From assembly GCF_000724545.1 (NCBI RefSeq), contig NZ_JHBV01000014.1, positions 233,561 through 297,560 of the forward strand: a stretch of DNA of 64,000 bases, written 5' to 3'. Each line of letters starts with the position of its first letter. The stretch's first letter is position 1. The notes beneath the pieces were generated by a model, which saw only the letters and a list, made by a program, of their open reading frames with translations, made no database searches and was not told the DNA's origin. The translations under genes and the position numbers were made by a program. The DNA is from Aureispira sp. CCB-QB1 (lineage in GTDB: Bacteria; Bacteroidota; Bacteroidia; Chitinophagales; Saprospiraceae). Positions 50,185 to 58,972 of the stretch are shown in pieces.

Positions 50185-52743
50185 TTAAATTAAAGTATTG
50201 ATGGATAAAAAATACAAATTTTCTAAAGTTATTTTTTCAGTTGTTTTTAAGACGATAGTTTGGGGCTGGTTGGGAAGCAAATCAAAAAAGTTGTTGCTCC
50301 AATTACCATGCTTATTGCCTTGCACAAAAAGATTTTTTATCAAGGTATTGCTTGTGATACTTAATTCAAAGCCCCCTTTGATAGGAGTTAATTTTGTTTG
50401 GAGGTCTGGTTTGCTTAGAGCTAATCTTTTGGGAGGAAGAAAATAATACAACTGCTCGTAATTTTCTGAAGCAGTAGAAAAGCGGACTCGAATAAAGCTG
50501 TTGTTGGGTCGGGCAGCACCAACTAAGGTCGAATAAGGGTAGGTGAAATGCAAACCTTGTTGATTCGAACGCAGCGATAAGTTTTCCTCTTTTATCGTAT
50601 TTAAAATGGTGCCATCAAAACGAACAACTTCGATTAATAAATGCCCTCTAGTATCCTGCATTTTGTCAGATACAAGATCAATTTGAACTTGATGATTGTC
50701 TGTTGGTTGAACTCGAATCAGAATATCTTGGTAAAGCTGTCTTACTTGATAGTGTAAGGCTTTCCAGTTCCCCAGATAATCAATACTAGACCAAGAGGGA
50801 CCTGGCCAACAATCGTTTAATTGCCAATACAATGTTCCCATGCAATGCCCCTTACTTTGGCGATGACTTTGAATGGCTAATTGCATCCCATAAGCTTGTG
50901 TTAATTGACTCAAATAGACAAACTCTGAAAAAGAAGAGGGGGTAGGGTAATACGTTTCTAAATGCTTTTTAATCATTCCATTGCCAATATAGCTTTTTTG
51001 ATGATGTTTCATAACAACACTTTCTAAATGCCATTGGCTAGAATCCGAAAATTGTTGTACCGTTTGCATATTTGGAAAGGATTGAAAGCCATATTCGCTC
51101 ATAAATCGTCCAACATTGGTTGTATAGTTTTCAAAAGGTTCTCGACCATGCCAAACTCCCCAGTAGTGCATACTGTGGTGTTTGAAATTGTCAGGAGTTC
51201 CCCAATTGCTTAGAGGCGAAGTAGGAACATAAGGCTGTTGAACCTGCATTTTTTGTAGGGTATTGGGAATTATTTGTTCAAAAATCGTTTGATAACCTTG
51301 GATAATGGTTGTCGAATCTAGAGGAGAGTAACCAAATTGTTTTTGCCATCCCCAGTTGTTCCAAGCTACTTCAATTTCATTATTACCACACCAAAGCGCA
51401 ATACAAGCATGGTTGCGCAATCGTTGCACATTTTGTTCTACTTCTTTTTGAACATTATAAACAAAATTAGAATCGCTAGGATACATACCACAAGCAAACA
51501 TAAAGTCTTGCCAAACTAAAAGCCCCGCAGCATCGCATTGCTCGTAGAAGTAATCAGATTCATAAATTCCACCTCCCCAAACACGGAGCATGTTCATATT
51601 GGCATCAACAGCGTTTTGAATGGTTTGTTGATACGCTTCTTGGGTTACTCTAGGCAGTAGGTTGTCTTGCGGAATATAATTGGCTCCTTTCATGAAAACA
51701 GGACGTCCATTCAGTTTAAAATAATAGCTTGTTCCAATAGAATCGGGCGATTGTACGAGTTCAATTTTTCGCAAGCCAATTTTTTTTGTTTGAGAGCACA
51801 ACAACTGTTTGTCTTTCGAAACGTCTATTGTAAATTCATACAAATGGGCGTCTCCCAAACCATTGCACCACCACAATTGGGGCTGAGGAATAGAAAAGTC
51901 AATTTGATGTTGAAACGTTCGTTGATTGGGGCGAATGGATTCCGTTGCTAGAATTTGTGCATCATTTTTGATGACAATAGTCAGGTTTTCTTCCTCCAAG
52001 TTCGGGTAATCCAATTGAATGTGGGCGGTAAGGGCTGCTCTTTGAGTATTAATGGACGTTTGTTCATAATAAACATCTTGAAGCTTGACAAAACTATATG
52101 CTTCTAGATAAACAGGTCGCCAAATTCCCATCGATACCACCCTAGGACCCCAATCCCATCCAAAATGGTAGGGCGCTTTGCGAACGAAAGGACTTACTTT
52201 GGGACTGCCCGCATCGTTGTCAGCAGGAAGGGTATAACCTAAGTTACGAAAGGCTGCTTCCTTTTCTTTGAGTGGAGATTTAAAAACAACTTTTAATTGA
52301 TTTTTTCCGACTTTGAGATGTTTTTGACAATTGACGCGCCAAGTACGGAACATATTATCTGATTTTAACACAGTTTGTCCATTGATCCAAACTTCAGCAT
52401 AAGTATCCAGTCCTTCAAAAACCAACTCAATAACATCTTGTTGGAGCAATGTTTCAGATACTTCAAAATCTTTTTGATATTCCCAATCTTCCCACTCAAT
52501 CCAGCCAATTTCTGTTTCATTCGTACCATAAAAAGGATCCTCTATTAAGCCTGCGTTTAATAAATCTAGTTGCACAACACTAGGAATTACAGCTTTTGTC
52601 CAACCCGTTTTACCAACTTGCTTGAATTGCCAATCTCCAGTTAAATCTATTTTTTCAATAGTTGGTATGTTTAAAGGCGTTGTGCAAGCGTAGAAGAATA
52701 GCAGGCTATGAACTAGTAAAATTAATTTAAAAAGCTGAGACAT
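50185..52743 (-). CDS. Beta-mannosidase lipoprotein (GH2)
   Basis: The 852-residue exo-acting GH2 hydrolase removes beta-linked mannose from the non-reducing end. A lipoprotein signal is present (LVHSLLFFYAC, cysteine at about 20). The N-terminal sugar-binding domain has LTGDWQFKQVGKTGW and VIPSVVQLDLLNAGLIEDPF, typical of beta-mannosidases. The catalytic TIM barrel has the acid/base glutamate in ALWCGNNEIEVAW and the nucleophile in FMSEYGFQSFPNM, with WGGGIYESDYFYEQCDAAGL between. It is the last gene of an operon with GH20 hexosaminidase and CutC, which together would remove core Man-beta-GlcNAc units. Confidence 0.9.
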   Translation of the reverse strand: MSQLFKLILLVHSLLFFYACTTPLNIPTIEKIDLTGDWQFKQVGKTGWTKAVIPSVVQLDLLNAGLIEDPFYGTNETEIGWIEWEDWEYQKDFEVSETLLQQDVIELVFEGLDTYAEVWINGQTVLKSDNMFRTWRVNCQKHLKVGKNQLKVVFKSPLKEKEAAFRNLGYTLPADNDAGSPKVSPFVRKAPYHFGWDWGPRVVSMGIWRPVYLEAYSFVKLQDVYYEQTSINTQRAALTAHIQLDYPNLEEENLTIVIKNDAQILATESIRPNQRTFQHQIDFSIPQPQLWWCNGLGDAHLYEFTIDVSKDKQLLCSQTKKIGLRKIELVQSPDSIGTSYYFKLNGRPVFMKGANYIPQDNLLPRVTQEAYQQTIQNAVDANMNMLRVWGGGIYESDYFYEQCDAAGLLVWQDFMFACGMYPSDSNFVYNVQKEVEQNVQRLRNHACIALWCGNNEIEVAWNNWGWQKQFGYSPLDSTTIIQGYQTIFEQIIPNTLQKMQVQQPYVPTSPLSNWGTPDNFKHHSMHYWGVWHGREPFENYTTNVGRFMSEYGFQSFPNMQTVQQFSDSSQWHLESVVMKHHQKSYIGNGMIKKHLETYYPTPSSFSEFVYLSQLTQAYGMQLAIQSHRQSKGHCMGTLYWQLNDCWPGPSWSSIDYLGNWKALHYQVRQLYQDILIRVQPTDNHQVQIDLVSDKMQDTRGHLLIEVVRFDGTILNTIKEENLSLRSNQQGLHFTYPYSTLVGAARPNNSFIRVRFSTASENYEQLYYFLPPKRLALSKPDLQTKLTPIKGGFELSITSNTLIKNLFVQGNKHGNWSNNFFDLLPNQPQTIVLKTTEKITLENLYFLSINTLI

Positions 52744-52794
52744 AATTGTTAAGGTCAGAAAGTGAAATGATTGGTAGCTGTCCTGAAAAGGTGA

Positions 52795-53523
52795 TTAGTT
52801 GCCAATAGTTTGATGAATAATCTCCCCACAGGCTTTTAATTTTTGAACATCAAATAATTTTTTTTGATACTCAGTATTAGGGAAATTAGGGTGTTGAAAG
52901 CTTGTCGTCTGTTTGGCAAATTGCTGTGCCGTAAAATGAAATTCTGTTGCCCCAATTGCTTTTAGTTGTGCGATATTATGGGGACCAACGCCAGAACCAG
53001 GAAGAATTTGGATTCTTTTATTAGCTTGTTGAATCAGCTGCTCAATAAGAAGGAGTCCTTGGTCGATTTTATTGGCTTGCCCAGATGTTAAGATTCGGTC
53101 AACGCCTAAGTCTATTAATTGCTCTAAAGCTTTAAGAGGAGCTTTGCAACGATCAAACGCACGATGAAACGTTACTTGCATAGGACGAGCTAGTTCTACC
53201 AACATTTCTGTTGTTTTTAAGTCAATTGCTCCTGTTGTATCCAAGGCACCAATCACAACACCATCCACTCCTAATGCATGGCAGACTTCTATGTTGTGCC
53301 GCATTTGTTCTATTTCATAAGCGTTATAATAAAAATCACCCCCTCTAGGGCGAATGAGTACAAACAAATCAATATCAATTGCTTTTCGGGTTGTTTTGAT
53401 ACAGCCCCAGCTAGGCGTAGTGCCCCCTTCCAATAAGTTGGCACAAAGTTCGACTCGTTGAGCGCCATATTGTTGTGCTAATAAAGCCGCTTGAGGACTA
53501 TCTAAACAAATTTCAATGACCAT
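52795..53523 (-). CDS. cutC: CutC family protein
   Basis: The 242-residue TIM-barrel protein matches CutC: N-terminus EICLDSPQAALLAQQYGAQR followed by VELCANLLEGGTTPSWG, the VLIRPRGGDFYYNAYE motif, VTFHRAFDRCKAPLKAL and ILTSGQANKIDQGL. CutC was named for copper homeostasis, but that role is unclear; in Bacteroidota it is often in glycan-degradation operons, as here between the GH20 and beta-mannosidase genes (2 bp after the former, 51 bp before the latter). Confidence 0.92.
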   Translation of the reverse strand: MVIEICLDSPQAALLAQQYGAQRVELCANLLEGGTTPSWGCIKTTRKAIDIDLFVLIRPRGGDFYYNAYEIEQMRHNIEVCHALGVDGVVIGALDTTGAIDLKTTEMLVELARPMQVTFHRAFDRCKAPLKALEQLIDLGVDRILTSGQANKIDQGLLLIEQLIQQANKRIQILPGSGVGPHNIAQLKAIGATEFHFTAQQFAKQTTSFQHPNFPNTEYQKKLFDVQKLKACGEIIHQTIGN

Positions 53524-53525
53524 TA

Positions 53526-55793
53526 TTATTCTATTACAAATTCATCAATAAATAACCAAGCTTCGCTACCTGCGGCGGCATGCCAGTTTGGACAATAAGT
53601 AATGTTATGAGCTTTTAGACGGACATAACGTGCAGTAGTATTTTTAGCTTCTAATTCAAATGTTTGTATGAATGAACCATCTTTTTTAGGCGAAACATCG
53701 TTGGAAACGGTTCCCAAGCGAGTAAAGTTCTGCCCATCATTAGACATAAAAAAGTCAATTTTGGTAGGTAAAAATATCCAAGAGTCTTGTTTTTGGAAAA
53801 AAGCAGTTGATAACTTAGAAATTGGTTGTGGTGCTTGCAAATCAATAGTGATTTCCATTGGAACTTTTTGAACGGCTTGCCAGTTCCCATCTCTAAAATT
53901 TAAACTTCCTCTAGCGCCATTGCTTACAGCTTGCACACCTCCTCCTGTGTAGTAAGAACTATATTCATAACTCAAAGAAGGCTCTAGCCCATTACCCAAA
54001 TGCTTGGTAAAGGTTCTTTGAATAGGTACTCCGTAGGGTTTATTATTTTTAAATGCTTGAACCTGTAATTCTGTTGTTGTTTTGATTGGGATGGCCGTTT
54101 CGTACATTGTAGAATGAAGGGTAGGGGTAGAGCCATCGACTGTGTAATACAACTCCAAATCAGGTGTTCCCTTCGTTAGCTTTATATTGATGCTCTCTGT
54201 GGATGTAAATACTTCCATACTGATTGGCATTGTTTCGGCACCGTATTGTACCCCTAGTGCTTCCAAGCTAGGGTAGTGGGCTTGCACTCTTTGATAAAAT
54301 TCCGAATAGTTGCGTTGAGTAGGTGCCGACCATAAAACTTCAGCCATAGCGAGTAATCTAGGAAAGACTTTTTCATCCAAAACTTGAGCATTAGGAACAT
54401 GCTCTGTCCACATATTGCATTCGCCTCCTAGAATAAAGTGGTGTTTGTCTGTAGACAAATCTTGAGGAATAGGATTGAACGAGTAGACTTTTTCTAAGTC
54501 AATGGCATCCAACTTATAATCAAAATAAGCATGACTAGTTGGAGAGCTAATGGCATTGTGATTTTGTTGAGCTGCTTCCAAAGCGCCTCCCATGCCACGC
54601 CAAGACTGAACCGTTGCATTTTTTGCCAAACCACCTTCCAAAATTTCGTCCCAACCAATCAACTTTTTGCCGTTATTTTCTAAGAATGTTGCGATGCGTT
54701 GGATAAAATAACTTTGCAGTTCGTGTTCATCTTTTAATTTTTCCTCTTGGATTCTTTTTTGGCATTTTGAGCAGTGTTCCCAGCGATACTTTGGAGACTC
54801 ATCGCCACCAATGTGGATGTATTCTCCAGGAAATAAGTCCATAACTTCGGATAAGACCGCTTCTAAGAATTGAAAGGTACTATCATTACCAGCACAGTAG
54901 ACATCTTTGAATACCCCCCATTTAGTTCCAACTTCGAGTTGTTCGCCTGTACAAGAAAGATGCGGATAGGCTGCAATAGCTGCTTGAGAATGCCCTGGAA
55001 GTTCAATTTCAGGGACAATGGTAATGTGACGCTCTTGTGCATAGGCAACAATCTCTCGAATATCTTCTTTGGTATAAAAACCACCATAAGGTTCGCCATT
55101 CGCCCCTTTTCTCCAAGCGCCTACTTGGGTAAGTTTGGGGTAGCGATCAATTTCAATGCGCCACCCTTGGTCTTCTGTTAGATGCCAATGCAAAACATTC
55201 ATTTTGTAATATGCCAATAGGTCAATGTATTTTTTGATTACCTCTTTACTGAAAAAGTGTCGGCAGCAATCTAGTAGCATCCCTCGCCATTGAAATGTAG
55301 GATGATCGTTAATAACTAAACTAGGTACTGCCCAAGCTTCTTGTTGCTCTTTTTGGTGGAAGGTGCTAGGTAATAACTGACGGAGTGTCTGAATCCCTCT
55401 GAAAACCCCTGCGGCATCGTTACCATAAATAATAATTTGATTACTATCAATTTGAAGATGGTAACCTTCTTTTGGCAAGGGTTCTTTTGATTTAAGAGAA
55501 GTGAGGCGTATAAAATTATGCTCAGCTGAAGAGGTTGCTTTTAAATCAACATTCATAGAATGGTGCAATAGTTTTTGTAGATATGCCCCCTCTTTTTGAT
55601 AAACATCATCTATCCAAAGTACCGTTTCAGCGTTAATAATGAATTGAGAGGAGGTAATATCCAAATGTTGAGGCTGAGGAATTAGTGCAGGTTCTTTTGG
55701 GTACGGAATAGCATCAAGTGTAGGAGAGGGAGAGGAGGTATTGGTACAAGCAACACTAAATAGCAATAAATAAACAACTAGATAAAAACGCAT
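53526..55793 (-). CDS. Beta-N-acetylhexosaminidase lipoprotein (GH20)
   Basis: The 755-residue lipoprotein (signal VVYLLLFSVAC) has a GH20 N-terminal domain (PQPQHLDITSSQFIINAETV), then the catalytic barrel with FQWRGMLLDCCRHFFSKEVI, VLHWHLTEDQGWRIEI and the catalytic D-E pair in YIHIGGDESPKYRW. A chitobiase-type C-terminal beta domain (LELYYTVDGSTPT) and a discoidin-like domain (about residues 620-755, FRDGNWQAVQKVP; ARYVRLKAHNITYCPNWHAA) end it. It removes terminal GlcNAc or GalNAc. It leads the three-gene glycan operon. Its start is preceded by the repeat-containing gap. Confidence 0.92.
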   Translation of the reverse strand: MRFYLVVYLLLFSVACTNTSSPSPTLDAIPYPKEPALIPQPQHLDITSSQFIINAETVLWIDDVYQKEGAYLQKLLHHSMNVDLKATSSAEHNFIRLTSLKSKEPLPKEGYHLQIDSNQIIIYGNDAAGVFRGIQTLRQLLPSTFHQKEQQEAWAVPSLVINDHPTFQWRGMLLDCCRHFFSKEVIKKYIDLLAYYKMNVLHWHLTEDQGWRIEIDRYPKLTQVGAWRKGANGEPYGGFYTKEDIREIVAYAQERHITIVPEIELPGHSQAAIAAYPHLSCTGEQLEVGTKWGVFKDVYCAGNDSTFQFLEAVLSEVMDLFPGEYIHIGGDESPKYRWEHCSKCQKRIQEEKLKDEHELQSYFIQRIATFLENNGKKLIGWDEILEGGLAKNATVQSWRGMGGALEAAQQNHNAISSPTSHAYFDYKLDAIDLEKVYSFNPIPQDLSTDKHHFILGGECNMWTEHVPNAQVLDEKVFPRLLAMAEVLWSAPTQRNYSEFYQRVQAHYPSLEALGVQYGAETMPISMEVFTSTESINIKLTKGTPDLELYYTVDGSTPTLHSTMYETAIPIKTTTELQVQAFKNNKPYGVPIQRTFTKHLGNGLEPSLSYEYSSYYTGGGVQAVSNGARGSLNFRDGNWQAVQKVPMEITIDLQAPQPISKLSTAFFQKQDSWIFLPTKIDFFMSNDGQNFTRLGTVSNDVSPKKDGSFIQTFELEAKNTTARYVRLKAHNITYCPNWHAAAGSEAWLFIDEFVIE

Positions 55794-56104
55794 AATAAAT
55801 TGAATTTAAGAACCATCGTATGTACTCCGTTCTGTTAATCGTTACTTTTGTGAAAAACTAAAAAACTAAGCTTGCCGAGTAGGCTTGTGCTAGTAGCACA
55901 AAAGAGTAGAACGAGTTGACGCAGCACAGCTAAGTATTATTACAAAATACCCTAAAAAATAGAAGTTGCTTAAAACTAGTTTTAAACAACTTCATAGAAC
56001 TTTTTTATTAAAAATAGGCAATAGATATTAAGAAGAATGTTTAATACCCACCTTATACATTACTCCGTTGAAAAATCGTATTACTTATATAGAGTTTGAG
56101 TCTA
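55794..56104. other. Intergenic region with pieces of the ACTCCGTT repeat family
   Basis: The left edge carries ACTCCGTT (55824-55831), then TTTTGTGAAAAACTAAAAAA, TAGTAGCACAAAAGAGTAG and AACGAGTTGACGCAGCACAG, all in the style of elements A and B. Positions 56058-56083 are an exact inverted 26-bp copy of the element A end at 35406-35431. No gene is seen. Confidence 0.65.
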
Positions 56105-58294
56105 TTATTCTTTAATGCCTTCCAAATCTAACAAAAAGGCATATTCTAAGGCAATTTCTTCATAACGTTTAAAACGTCCAGAAGCACCACCGTGCCCCGC
56201 TTCCATATTTGTATGCATCATAAGCAAATTGTTATCAGTCTTTTTATCTCTAAGCTTAGCAATCCATTTGGCAGGTTCCCAATATTGGACTTGAGAGTCA
56301 AACAAACCTGTTGTAATAAGCATATTGGGATAATCTTGCTCTTTTACTTGATCATAAGGAGAATACGACAACATATAATCATAAGAATCTTTGTTCTTAG
56401 GATTTCCCCATTCATCAAACTCATTAGTCGTCAATGGAATCGTCTCATCTAGCATGGTCGAAACAACATCAACAAATGGCACGGCAGCAATAACACCATT
56501 AAATAACTCTGGCGCCATATTAACCACTGCTCCCATCAATAAACCACCAGCACTTCCGCCCATTGCATATAAGTGTTCTTCAGAAGTATACTGTTCTCCA
56601 ATTAAGAATTTTGCACAGTCAATATAGTCGTTAAATGTATTAATTTTCTTAAACATTTTACCGTCTTCATACCATTCACGCCCCATTTCTTCACCACCAC
56701 GGATATGAGCAATAGCCCAAGCAAAGCCTCTGTCTAATAAACTTAATCGAGTCGAGCTAAACCAAGGATCCATCGAAGAACCATAAGAGCCGTAAGCATA
56801 GAGCAACAGCGGATTTTTTCCGTTTAGTTCAAAGCCTTTTTTATAAACGATAGAAATTGGGACTTTTTTTCCATCTCTAACCGTTGCAAACAATCGCTTG
56901 GTGACATATTGATTAGGGTCATGTCCTCCGACTACTTCCGTTTGTTTTTTTAGTTCTTTAGTGTGTTCTTTCATATTGTAATCATAAACAGAACTAGGCG
57001 TCGTTAAAGACGAATAGCCAAAGCGAAGTTTGTCGGTATCAAATTCTGGATTATTACCAACATACGCTACATAAGCCTCTTCACCAAAATCAATACGATG
57101 CTCTTTTTTAGTTTTTTGATTAATAATTTGAATAGAAGTAGCCGCATTGCCTCGCTCACTAATGACCAAATAGTCTTTAAAAACTTCGATGTCTTCTAAC
57201 AAAACATCTTTGCGATGTGGGATGATTTCTTTCCAATTCTTTTTTGCAGTTGCGTTTTCAGGGGTTTCCATCAAGCGGAAATTCGTAGCATTCCAGTTGG
57301 TTACAATATAGAATTTATCATTGTAGTGGTCAATGCTATATTCGTGATTGGGTTCTCTTTTGGCAAATTGCTCAAAGACACCTTCAGGGGTATCTGCATT
57401 TAAGATGTGGTAATCACTAGAAATGGTACTACTATTATAAATGATAATGTATTTACCAGATTTAGATCGACCGACACCGATATAAAAAGAAGGGTCTCGT
57501 TCAAAATACACAATAAAGTCATCGGCTACATCTGTTCCTAATTTGTGCCTGAGAATTTTTTCAGATAAGAGCGATATTTCATTTTTGAGCGTATAAAAGT
57601 AGGTTTTGTTATCGTTTGCCCAAGCACCACTGCCATCTGTTCCATTGATGCGGTCTGGCAAAAACTCACCTGTTTCTAGGTTTTTGAAACGAACGGTATA
57701 AATTCGTCGGCTAACAACATCTTCACAGAATGCTAAAATTTTATTATCAGGACTTACATTTAGACTCGTTGCAGCATAATAATTGTGTCCTTCTGCCAAT
57801 TCATTGACATTTAACATGATCTCTTCTTTGGCATCTAAACTTCCTTTTTTACGGCAGTGAATTGCATATTCTTTGCCTTCTTCAAACTTGGTATAATACC
57901 AATAGCCATTTTTAAAATAAGGTACAGAAGCATCGTCTTTTTTGATGCGATCGACCATTTCTGTATAGAGCTTCTCTTGCAATGGCTCTGTGTGCTTCAT
58001 CTTGGTTTTTAAATAAGCATTCTCAGCATTCAAATAATCCAAAACTTTTTGAGTTTGAGCATCTGGAGTCTTGGCATTTTTTTGATCATCTGTCAAACGC
58101 ATCCAAAAATAAGGATCAATTCTAGTATGACCATGCGTAACAATAGCAGAGTCTTTTTTGTCTGCAATAGGAGGCATGAGGTCTGTTTGGGCTGTGATAG
58201 TAGTATTTTCTTTTTCTTTTGACATCTCTTTACAGGCGTTTAGCGATAAGCTAAATAGAATAATAGCTAAATAATAAAGTATTGTACGAAACAT
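56105..58294 (-). CDS. Prolyl oligopeptidase family lipoprotein (S9A, oligopeptidase B-like)
   Basis: The 729-residue protein has a lipoprotein signal (LAIILFSLSLNAC). The N-terminal two-thirds form the beta-propeller that gates access. The C-terminal alpha/beta hydrolase domain has YGSYGSSMDPWFSSTRLSLL, AHIRGGEEMGREWYEDGKM, the catalytic serine in YAMGGSAGGLLMGAV, the aspartate in TTGLFDSQVQYWEPAKW and the histidine in NMEAGHGGASGRFKRYEE, all typical of oligopeptidase B (basic-residue specific) and prolyl oligopeptidase. Lipidation would place it in the periplasm or on the outer membrane, unlike the cytosolic Escherichia coli enzyme. Confidence 0.9.
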   Translation of the reverse strand: MFRTILYYLAIILFSLSLNACKEMSKEKENTTITAQTDLMPPIADKKDSAIVTHGHTRIDPYFWMRLTDDQKNAKTPDAQTQKVLDYLNAENAYLKTKMKHTEPLQEKLYTEMVDRIKKDDASVPYFKNGYWYYTKFEEGKEYAIHCRKKGSLDAKEEIMLNVNELAEGHNYYAATSLNVSPDNKILAFCEDVVSRRIYTVRFKNLETGEFLPDRINGTDGSGAWANDNKTYFYTLKNEISLLSEKILRHKLGTDVADDFIVYFERDPSFYIGVGRSKSGKYIIIYNSSTISSDYHILNADTPEGVFEQFAKREPNHEYSIDHYNDKFYIVTNWNATNFRLMETPENATAKKNWKEIIPHRKDVLLEDIEVFKDYLVISERGNAATSIQIINQKTKKEHRIDFGEEAYVAYVGNNPEFDTDKLRFGYSSLTTPSSVYDYNMKEHTKELKKQTEVVGGHDPNQYVTKRLFATVRDGKKVPISIVYKKGFELNGKNPLLLYAYGSYGSSMDPWFSSTRLSLLDRGFAWAIAHIRGGEEMGREWYEDGKMFKKINTFNDYIDCAKFLIGEQYTSEEHLYAMGGSAGGLLMGAVVNMAPELFNGVIAAVPFVDVVSTMLDETIPLTTNEFDEWGNPKNKDSYDYMLSYSPYDQVKEQDYPNMLITTGLFDSQVQYWEPAKWIAKLRDKKTDNNLLMMHTNMEAGHGGASGRFKRYEEIALEYAFLLDLEGIKE

Positions 58295-58972
58295 AATTAT
58301 TGTTTTCTAATCGAGGATAAATGTACTCTTTTTAGAGTTCAAAATCTTATAAGATTCTAATTAATTAAGAATTGAGTTCTAAAATGGGCAATGAATTACC
58401 TAAAATAAGGCATAAAAATAAATAGGATATTGTTTTAGGTGTTTTTTATTTAAAATAATAGATAAAGTGACAAGAAAATAGGATAGTACGACCCAGAAAC
58501 TGGTTTTTAGATTCTTTTATTAGAATTTTGTTTTTGCTGAAAAGCAGGGGAAAAGAATATGCCCCTTGAAAAGGTAACAAGAAGTAAGTCCCCAGTGGTG
58601 TCATTGTGATTGGAATGGAGGAATAGGTGGTTTGCTTTTAACTGTTAGATAATAAGAGCCCTATATAAAAATAATAATAGTATGAAATATAGGTCATAAT
58701 ATTTTGGGGTTGCGTTGTAATGCTTAAATAGAGCATTTTGAATTGGAAAAAACTGATTTTTGAAGAGAATAAAAACTTCAAAAAAGCAAATAAAAAAAAA
58801 AGAAAAAAAAGGTCTCAAAAAGGGTCTAAAAAGAACAAAAAGCCCAAAAAAAACTTTGTCACAGAGGGCTTAAAAGTGTTATAAATTTGTTATAGTCACA
58901 AAAAACGGCTATTTTTACTAATCGTTAAAAACAAAATTTATTTCTTTTTTTGTAGTACAAAAACCTAAGTTT
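58295..58972. other. Long AT-rich intergenic region with adhesin promoter
   Basis: No coding sequence is supported. The last 120 bp contain the promoter listed separately; the middle holds long A-rich runs (58790-58855). AAGCCC (58840-58845) and GGGCTT (58866-58871) could pair over a 20-nt loop overlapping the promoter. Confidence 0.55.
58855..58889 (+). promoter_or_regulatory. Bacteroidota-type promoter for the giant adhesin
   Basis: TTTG (58855-58858) and TAAATTTG (58882-58889) fit the TTTG / TAnnTTTG pattern of the Bacteroidota primary sigma factor, with 23 bp between them (range usually about 17-23). The second box is 83 bp before the start at 58973. Confidence 0.62.

Noticed and set aside
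58840..58871. AAGCCC/GGGCTT hairpin as a terminator
   Set aside because: No gene ends nearby on either strand, the stem is only 6 bp, and it overlaps the likely adhesin promoter.
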